64,000 nt of DNA from Thalassomonas viridans (GTDB lineage: Bacteria > Pseudomonadota > Gammaproteobacteria > Enterobacterales > Alteromonadaceae). The stretch spans positions 372,001 to 436,000 of the forward strand of contig NZ_CP059734.1 in NCBI RefSeq assembly GCF_000948985.2, given 5' to 3'. Position numbers and translations under genes: made by a program. The notes beneath the pieces were generated by a model. It did no database searches and had not been told where the DNA came from. It saw only the letters and a program-made list of their open reading frames with translations. Positions 45,592 to 55,300 of this stretch are shown piece after piece (within the stretch, counting starts at the first letter, position 1; the number at the start of each line of letters is the position of its first letter).

Positions 45592-46359
45592 ATGTATGAC
45601 GTAATCCACTCAACCAGAGAGATAGGCTATGGGGTTTTTAAAGCTTGTTTCAGTGACAGTGAAGTAAATACGATTAAAAGTCGTATCGACTGTTATATAA
45701 ATAACCAAGATTACGGGGTTGTATATGAAGAAGACGGATCAACGATCAGAGGTATACATGGGCTTCATCTTAAAGATGATTTCTTTTCCGGTTTGATTAA
45801 GGATCCCCGTCTTTTAAATTTAGCCGAGGAACATTTAGGCTCAAAATGTTATTTACATCAGCTTAAAATCAATTTTAAAAGACCGTTTAAGGGGGCGCCC
45901 TGGCCCTGGCATCAGGATTTTCCATACTGGAAAGAAGGGGATGGCATTTTAAAACCGGACCTTATCAATATCGCAATATTTATCGACGATGCGTCTATGC
46001 TGCATGGTTCGCTATGTATGATCCCGAAAAGTCATTTGCTGGGAAATATCTCTAAAAAAGTTATTGACGAAACTAGCTGGAAGGCTGACGTATCCAGCAA
46101 TTTAACCTACCAAATAGAAAAGCAACATATTGAAAGGCTAACAGCTAATGATAATTTTGAGTTCATCACAGGTAAAGCCGGGGATGTTCTTGTTTTCGAC
46201 CCCCTGGTTATACATGCATCAGGCAATAATATCTCAACCTATGACCGGCGGTTGCTTATCTTAACCTATAACTCTGTCGATAATTTACCTGTTAATCCTA
46301 AACATCAAAGACCTGATTTTTTAAGCGCGAATGACTACACGCCTTTGTCAGCAATATAA
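45592..46359 (+). CDS. Phytanoyl-CoA dioxygenase (PhyH) family, EctD-like hydroxylase
   Basis: Fe(II)/2-oxoglutarate-dependent dioxygenase of 255 residues. The iron ligands are His107 and Asp109 in WPWHQDFPYW and distal His208 in PLVIHASG, with Arg219 or Arg220 for 2-oxoglutarate. The stretch WHQDFPYWKEGDGI closely echoes the ectoine hydroxylase EctD signature (WHSDF, W, DG pattern), though the rest is more divergent. GGAATTTTC precedes the ATG, 12 bp after NRPS-2. It most likely hydroxylates an amino acid residue, free or on a carrier; Dab from NRPS-2 is an attractive candidate by analogy with EctB/EctD, but this is inference. Confidence 0.88.
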   Translation: MYDVIHSTREIGYGVFKACFSDSEVNTIKSRIDCYINNQDYGVVYEEDGSTIRGIHGLHLKDDFFSGLIKDPRLLNLAEEHLGSKCYLHQLKINFKRPFKGAPWPWHQDFPYWKEGDGILKPDLINIAIFIDDASMLHGSLCMIPKSHLLGNISKKVIDETSWKADVSSNLTYQIEKQHIERLTANDNFEFITGKAGDVLVFDPLVIHASGNNISTYDRRLLILTYNSVDNLPVNPKHQRPDFLSANDYTPLSAI

Positions 46360-46383
46360 ATACCGTTAGAGCAACTATAAGAT

Positions 46384-49300
46384 ATGTCATTTTTTTCTGA
46401 AAATAATATTAAATCTATAATCATTGAAGCCGCCAACCGGGGGTTATATTTACGTGTTGAGAATGGAAAGTTATTGGCTCGGGGAGACTGGAATAAAATT
46501 GATGCTGAGCTGAAGTCAGCAATACGAGACAAAAAACAAGAAATAATAAAGCTCTTAACTAACCTCAGGTCGCAGAAAGAGGCCGCTGGCATCTCTAAGC
46601 GAACGTCATCTCGTAATTTACTTTCCTTTGCCCAGCAACGCTTATGGTTGCTAGATCAAATAGATGACGGCAGCAGTCATTACAATATGCCGGGAGCTTT
46701 ACGTTTAACGGGTGATTTAAATGTTCAGGCGCTCACCGGGGCGTTAGGCACTATTATCGAGCGCCATGAGAGTTTACGGACTTACTTTGTTGAAGGCGAT
46801 AACGGTCAGCCTTTACAGGTTATTCGTCCTTTCTCCGGCATTGAGGTACCCGTAACCGATATTTCTTTATTACCGAAAGCTGAGCGTGAGTCCGAGTTGG
46901 CGCAGCTTGTTTCGGCAGAAGCGGGCAGGCCATTCGATTTGAGCGCGGATCTAATGTTGCGCGCCCAACTTGTTAAAGTGTCGGATGATGAACATGTATT
47001 ATTGGTGAATATGCACCACATCGCCTCAGACGGCTGGTCTATGGGGATACTGATTAACGAATTCAGTACCCTTTATGGCGCCTATGTGCGCGGTGAAGAA
47101 AACCCGTTACTCCCGCTTGAGATCCAATATGCCGATTATGCTCAGTGGCAGCGTGACTGGTTGCAGGGGGAAGTGCTTGATGAGCAGGTCGGGTATTGGC
47201 AAAAACAACTGGCCGGACTCCCTGTAGTGCATAACTTACCGCTTGATAACCCGCGTCCTAAGGTGCAAACCTTCAACGGTGTCTCCCACTACAGTGTTAT
47301 TGACTTAAGGGTCAGCGATAAACTCAATGACTTATGCCAGGCGGTTGACGGCACCTTGTTTATGGGGCTGCATGCCGCCTTCTCCGTGTTATTGTCACGT
47401 TATAGCAACGAGACCGATATTGTTGTCGGCAGCCCGATAGCAAACCGTGAACAGGCGGAAGTTGCCAACCTGATAGGTTTTTTTGTCAATACTTTGGTGC
47501 TGCGCAGCGATCTCTCCGGCAATCCGAGTTTTGCCGGTTTGCTTAAGCGGAGCAAACAGATGTTGCTGGATGCCTATGCCCATCAACAGGTGCCGTTTGA
47601 GCAGCTGGTGGAGACGCTCCAGCCCGAGCGCAGCTTAAGTCACAGCGCCCTGTTCCAGGTGATGCTGGTTTTACAAAACAATAATGCCGGTGCACTTGAG
47701 TTACCCGGCTTAACCTTAAGCCCAGTCGACCAGTCGGCCGATATCGCCAAGTATGACCTGACTTTGAGTATTACCGAAAGCCAAAGTGGTTTGGAGCTTG
47801 AATGGGAATACAATACCGACTTGTTTAACGCCGGTACCATAGAGCGTCTGGCGAGGCACTTTGAGCGGTTATTAACCGGTTTAGTGAATGCGCCTCAGGA
47901 GAGTGTGTTTGCCATTGACATGCTGCCGGCAGAGGAAGTGCACCAGCAGGTCATCGAATGGAACGATACCGCGGCGGATTACCCGAAAGATAAGTGTGTT
48001 CACGAACTTTTTGAACAACATGCTTTGGAAACCCCGGATGCCGTGGCGGTTGAGTTTGAAGAAAACCGGCTGACCTATGGCGAGTTAAATGCAAAGGCGA
48101 ATCAGCTCGCCCGTTACCTTATCGAAGAAAGGGGGGTTACCCCGGATACCCTGGTGGGGATTTGTGTGGAGCGCTCGCTTGAAATGATCGTCGGCATCCT
48201 GGGGATCCTTAAAGCCGGTGGCGCCTATGTGCCGCTTGACCCGAGTTATCCGGCGGCACGTTTGGCGTATATGTTAGACGATGCCAACCTGACCACAGTG
48301 CTGACGCAGCAAAAACTTAAGGGGGAAACACCTGTCAGGGATAGCCAGGCGATAATCCTGGATAGCGAGCAGATGATTGCTATTCTTTCAGGGTACCCGG
48401 CTAAGAATGTCCCGGCAGATACCTTAAGGCCGAATCATTTGGCTTATGTGATGTACACCTCAGGCTCTACGGGTAATCCTAAAGGGGTGATGGTTGAACA
48501 TACCAGCGTGGTTAACCAAATCTCAGCTTTACAGGCTTTGTATGATTTCAGTGCCGAAGACCGCATACTGCAATTCGTTGCCTTGAGTTTTGATGTGTCA
48601 GTGGAAAATATTTTCAGTGCGCTGTTAAGCGGTGCGGCACTGGTCATCCGAACCGATGCCTGGGTTACCGATCCCCAGGGCTGGCTCGACCTATGCGCCA
48701 GTCACAGAATAACGATTGCCGATTTACCGACCCAGTTCTGGCAACAACTGGCTTATAGCGACAAGGTTATTCCAGCACAACTTCGCCAGATGATTATAGG
48801 GGGGCAGGCTGTTGCAAGTGCGGCACTGCAAGCCTGGTGGTCGAAAAAAGGCCATCTTCCGAAATTATATAATGCTTATGGCCCTACTGAGACAACAGTA
48901 AACTCAACTATTTTATATTGTCAGCCAGGATCGGCGCCGCAGTCCATTGGCCGTCCCGTCGCGAATACCAAACTTTATGTGTTGGACAGCTATCAGCACC
49001 TGGTTCCTGAAGGGGTCGCCGGTGAACTTTATATTGGCGGAGCCGGTGTGACAAGGGGGTATTTGAATCTGCCTGATTTGACCGAAGCGCGATTTTTGAA
49101 AGACGCCTTCTCCGAGGCCGCGGATGCTCGTATGTATAAAACGGGAGACTTAGTGCGCTGGTTGCCGGACGGTAATATAGAGTTTTTAGGGCGAATCGAC
49201 CATCAGGTTAAGATACGCGGTTTCCGGATTGAGCTGGGGGAGATAGAATATCAGTTATCCTCGCATGATGAAGTCAATGATGCGGTGGTGGTGGCCTTAC

Positions 49301-52300
49301 CCAATGAAGACGGCGACAAACGTTTAGTGGCGTATGTGACGCACGATAATGCGGGAGAAATGCTCGCCGGCGATGACAAAGCACAGGCATTGCGCCATGG
49401 TTTCATTGAGTCACTCAAAGTGACGCTAAGTAGAGACTTACAGGATTACATGGTGCCTTCTGTCTTTGTTGTGCTGGAGCAGCTGCCCTTAACCCCCAAC
49501 GGCAAGGTCGACCGTAAGGGGCTACCTGCACCAGACATGTCCTTGCAGCAAAGCGCCTATGTTGCGCCGGGGACAGAAACCGAAAAACAGTTATGTGAAA
49601 TCTGGCAAGAGGTGTTAGGCCTAGAGCAGGTGGGTATTACCGATAATTTCTTTGAACTCGGTGGCCACTCGTTACTCGCAACCAAGCTGGTGGCAACGGT
49701 TAATACGCGTTTAGGGGTTGAAGCGCAGTTAAAGCTCCTGTTCAGTGCGCCGACCGTTGCCGAATTCTCGTCTGAGCTGGCGGCATTGGTCCCGGCCCCC
49801 GAGCGGCCGGCAATTTATCCTGTCTCTCGTGAGCAAGCGCTATTCTCTTCCTTTGCCCAACAACGCTTATGGTTGCTGGATAAAATAGACGGCGGCAGCG
49901 CCCATTACAATATGCCTGGGGCTTTGCGTTTAACCGGTGATTTAAACATTGAGGCACTCACCAGGGGGGTAAACACCATTGTCGAGCGTCATGAGAGTTT
50001 ACGGACTTACTTTATTGAAGGCAATGACGGCCAACCTTTACAGATTATTCGCCCTTTTGAAAGCATTGCAGTGCCAGTGACAGATCTTTCCTTATTGCCG
50101 GCAGCCGAGCGTGAGTCAGGCTTAGCGGATCTTATCTCGGCAGAGGCGGGCAAGCCGTTTGATTTGGAGGCGGACTTAATGTTACGTGTCCGGCTTGTCA
50201 AAGTGTCGTATCATGAGCATGTGTTACTGGTCACCATGCACCATATCGCTTCGGACGGTTGGTCGATGGGAGTCTTGATTAACGAGTTCAGTACCCTTTA
50301 TGGCGCCTATATGCGTGGTGAAGAAAACCCGCTGCCGCCGCTTGAGATCCAATATGCCGATTATGCCCAGTGGCAGCGCAACTGGCTGCAGGGGGAAGTA
50401 CTTGATAAGCAGCTAGGCTATTGGCAAGAACAGCTTGCCGGACTGCCTGTGGTGCACAACCTGCCGCTTGATAAGGCCCGTCCTAAGGTGCAAAGTTTCA
50501 AAGGTACTTCCCACTACAGTGCCATAAACTCAAAGGTTAGCGAGAAACTCAATGGCTTATGCCGGAAAATCGGCGGTACCCTGTTTATGGGGCTGCATGC
50601 GGCGTTTTCGGTATTACTGTCCCGTTATAGCAACGAAACCGATATCGTTATCGGCAGCCCGATAGCAAACCGTGAACAGGCTGAGGTCGCCAAGCTGATC
50701 GGTTTCTTTGTCAATACTTTGGTACTGCGCAGCGATCTCTCCGGCAAGCCGAGCTTTGCCGCCTTGCTTGAGCAGAGCAAACAAATGCTGCTGGATGCCT
50801 ATGCGCACCAGCAGGTGCCGTTTGAGCAGCTGGTGGAAACCCTCCAGCCGGAGCGCAGCTTAAGTCACAGTGCCCTGTTCCAGGTGATGCTGGTCTTGCA
50901 TAACAACGAAGAAGGCACGCTTGAATTGCCCGGCTTAAGCTTAAGTCCCGTCGAGCAGTTGCCTGAACTTGCCAAGTATGATCTAAGCCTTAACGTCACC
51001 GAAAATGCGAGTGGTTTACATCTGGAGTGGAAATACAACACCAATTTATTTGATGCGGATACCATAGCGCGTTTGGCCAAACACTTTGAGCTGTTATTAA
51101 CGGGTTTAGTGAATGCGCCTAAAGAGAATGTTTTTGCTATTGAGATGCTGCCGGCAGAGGAAGTGCATCAGCAACTGGTGCAGTGGAATGCGGCGCAAGC
51201 CGACTACCCGACAGACAAATGCATTCATACATTATTCGAAGAGCAGGCTCAACGTTGTCCTGATGCCGTGGCAGTTGTCTTTGAAGAAAACCGTCTGACC
51301 TATGGCGAGTTAAATGCCAAAGCGAACCGGCTTGCGCATTATCTGATCCGGGAAAGAGGGGTTGCTCCCGATACCCTGGTGGGCATTTGTGTTGAGCGCT
51401 CGCTTGAAATGATAGTCGGTATCCTGGCCATTCTCAAAGCAGGCGGCGCTTATGTGCCGCTTGACCCGAGCTATCCTGCCGCACGCCTTGCGTATATCCA
51501 GGAAGATGCCAATTTAACCACAGTGTTAACGCAAAGCACGCTTAAAGGTGAAGCACAAGTAAGTGAAGCTCAGGCCTTGTGTCTTGATAATGAAGAGGTG
51601 CTTGCCCGCCTAGCAGGGTATCCGAGCCATGATGTCCGGGCAGAGGGCTTAAGTTCAAGCCACCTGGCGTATGTGCTTTATACCTCAGGCTCGACGGGTA
51701 ACCCTAAAGGGGTGATGATGCCTGCCGGGGCTTTGGTGAATTTATTGTTTGCCATGCGCGAGCATAGCGAATCACTTAAAGCCCCTCTTGATATTTTGTT
51801 CCATTCCTCGATTGGCTTTGACATGAGCTTTACGGAAATGTTTTTATGCCTGACCTCCGGCGGCGTATTACATGTTATCGACAAAGAGATGCAGCTAAAT
51901 ACACCGGCCCTGGTGGATTATATTATCGGCTCACGCGTCTCTGTGCTGAATTTACCTTATGCGCTAATACCTGTACTCGCCCATTATTGCCATGCAAATG
52001 AGCTGACCCTGCCGGATGTGAAGGTGATCATTTCCACCGCGGAGCAATTAAAGCTGACCCCTGAGATACAGGCCTTTTTCTCCCGTAACCGGCATATCGA
52101 GCTGATTAACCATTACGGGCCGTCAGAGACGCATGTTATTACCGCCATTAATTTACCTTTTAAAGCGATTCTTGCAGGAAATGACAAGGTGATAGGAAAG
52201 GCATTAAATAATGTCATGCTTTATGTGTTAGACGGCTCACTGCAACCAACGCCTTTGGGGGTGGCGGGAGAGCTTTGTGTTGCCGGGGTTGCGCTTGCCC

Positions 52301-55300
52301 GCGGTTATTTAAACCAAAGTGAGCTTACGGGTGAGAAATTTATCCCTAACCCGTTTTTTGACAAAAACAACGCCAATAGCAGCGAGCGCCTGTATAAAAC
52401 CGGCGATTTAGTGCGTTGGTTGCCGGACGGCAATATCGAATTTTTAGGGCGCATCGACCACCAGGTTAAAATCCGCGGGTTCAGGGTAGAATTGGGGGAG
52501 ATAGAGCAGCAATTGCTCAGGCATGATGCCGTCAATGATGCCGTGGTTGTCGCCCGGGAAAGCGATGCCGGCGACAAACGCCTGGTGGCGTATGTCACGC
52601 ACGATAAAGCGGCAGTGATGCTTACCGATAATGAGGAAGGCCGGCTGTTGCGCCATGGTTTTATCGACTCGCTTAAAGCGGGTCTGGCTCAGGCGTTGCC
52701 GGATTACATGGTGCCTTCGGCCTTTGTGGTGCTGGAGCAGCTACCTTTAACCCCCAACGGCAAGGTGAACCGTAAGGGGTTACCGGCGCCGGACATGTCC
52801 GAGCAGCAAAAGAGCTATGTCGCGCCAGAGACTGAGACCGAAAAATGGCTATGCGAAATATGGCAAGAGGTGTTAGGGGTTGAGCGGGTAGGGACCCGCG
52901 ATAACTTCTTTGAACTCGGCGGCCATTCGTTACTGGCGTTAAAGGTGATTAATCGGATACGGTCTTATATAGATAAAATCGTGCATGTGATTGTACTTTT
53001 CGATAAGTCAACCGTGGCTGAGTTAGCCGGTTACCTACAAAAGAATTACACCCAAGCCCTTATCAACAAAGGCTTGTTAGATGCTTCCGCGCTGATAGAT
53101 ATCGGCGGGATAAAAGGCGGCTTAAAGGATAGCCATTTTTCACGGGTGCAACAGCTTGTGCTGTCGTATCCTAAATTACAGCTGGACAGCTCTAAAAAAA
53201 ATGGCAAAGCGGTATTTATTCTTTGCCCGCATCGCTCAGGTTCTACCTTGTTGCGGGTTATGCTGGCAGGTCATCCGGATTTATTTGCGCCGCCGGAATT
53301 GGAGCTACTTTTATTCGATAGCCTGAAAGATCGTAAAACCGCCTTTAACGGCCGTTTTGATTTATACCTGGAAGGTACGCTGCGGGCTATCATGGAAATT
53401 AAAGGGTGCGACCTGACGCAAGCCCAAAAAATAATGAAGGAGTTTGAAGCCAAGAACTACACGGTTCAGCAATTTTACGCGGCGCTTCAAGGTTGGCTGG
53501 GGGGCTTAACCTTAGTGGATAAAACGCCGACATATTCGTATCACCCGGCGGCATTGCAGCAAGCCGAAGCTATGTTCGAAGAGGCGCACTATATACATTT
53601 AGTGCGTCATCCTTACGGCATGATATCTTCATTTGAGCAAGCCAAATTGGATGACATTGTTTATCTCGATAAAAATGAATTTAATTCGAGAGAATTAGGC
53701 GAGTTGCTCTGGACAGAGTCGCATTCGAATATTTTGCAATTCTTAGAGAATATTCCGCAAAACCGGCAGCATAGAGTGGTTTTTGAAGAGCTAGTTAAAG
53801 ATCCCGGCTCGCAGATGGAAGCCTTATGCGACTTTTTGTCTATCGATAACAATAAAGCGTTAATAAATCCATACGATGCTACAACCAAAAGGATGTCTGA
53901 CGGGATTCATAAAGAATCTATTATGTTGGGAGACATTAAGTTTCATGGCCATCAAAAAATAGACCGTCAGGTCGGCGATGCATGGAAACAGAAAATTCAT
54001 CAGGATTTTCTTAATCCCCGTTCATGGGCGTTGGCTCAAAAGCTGGGTTATGCCAAAACGACTTTTAAGCATGTTGCACAGCCTGCCGTTACCAAAGCGG
54101 CAAGGGGTGACAATGACTTGATGTTATCCTTTTCTCAGCAACGCCTCTGGTTGTTAGATCAAATAGACGGCGGCAGCGCACATTATAATATGCCGGAGGC
54201 GATACGCTTAAAGGGCGATTTAAATACTGAGGCGCTCACCAGGGCGTTAACCACCATTGTTGAGCGCCATGAAAGCTTGCGGACTCATTTTGTTGACGGC
54301 GGTGACGGCCAGCCTCTACAGCTTATTCGCCCTTTTGCTGATATTGAAGTGCCGATGACAGATCTTTCCCTGTTGCCGGCAGCCGAGCGGGAGCCAGGTT
54401 TAGCTGCGCTTGTCTCGGCAGAGGCGGGCAAGCCGTTTAATTTAAGCGCGGATCTAATGTTGCGCGTCCGGCTTGTTAAAGTGTCGATTGATGAGCATGT
54501 GCTGCTGGTCACCATGCATCATATCACTTCGGATGGCTGGTCGATGGGAATATTGATCAATGAATTTTGTGCGCTATATGGCGCCTATGTGCGCGGTGAA
54601 GAGAACCCGTTACCCCCGCTTGAGATCCAATATGCCGATTATGCCCAGTGGCAACGCGGCTGGCTGCAGGGAGAAGTGCTCGATGGGCAGATAGGGTATT
54701 GGCAGGAACAGCTTGCCGGGCTCCCTGTGGTGCACAATTTACCGCTTGATAGGGCACGTCCTAAAGTGCAAAGTTTTAATGGTGCCGCCCACTACAGCAT
54801 TATAGATTCAAAGGTTAACTACAAACTTAACAGTTTATGCCAGGATATCGGCGGCACCCTGTTTATGGGGCTGCATGCCGCCTTCTCGGTATTATTGGCG
54901 CGTTACAGCAATGAAACCGATATTGTTGTCGGCAGTCCGATAGCAAACCGTGAACAGGCTGAGGTCGCAAACCTGATCGGCTTCTTTGTCAATACCCTGG
55001 TACTGCGCAGCGATTTATCCGATAACCCGAGTTTTGCCGCCTTGCTTAAGCAGGGCAAACAGATGCTGCTGGATGCCTATGCCCACCAGCAGGTGCCGTT
55101 TGAGCAGCTGGTGGAAACCCTCCAGCCTGAGCGGAGTTTAAGCCACAGCGCCCTGTTCCAGGTGATGCTGGTGTTACAAAACAATGAACAAGGTAGACTT
55201 GAGTTACCGGACTTAACCTTAAGTCCCGTCGAGCAGCCGGCTGATATTGCCAAATATGACTTGACCCTGAATGTTACCGAGAGTAAAACCGGCTTGCACC

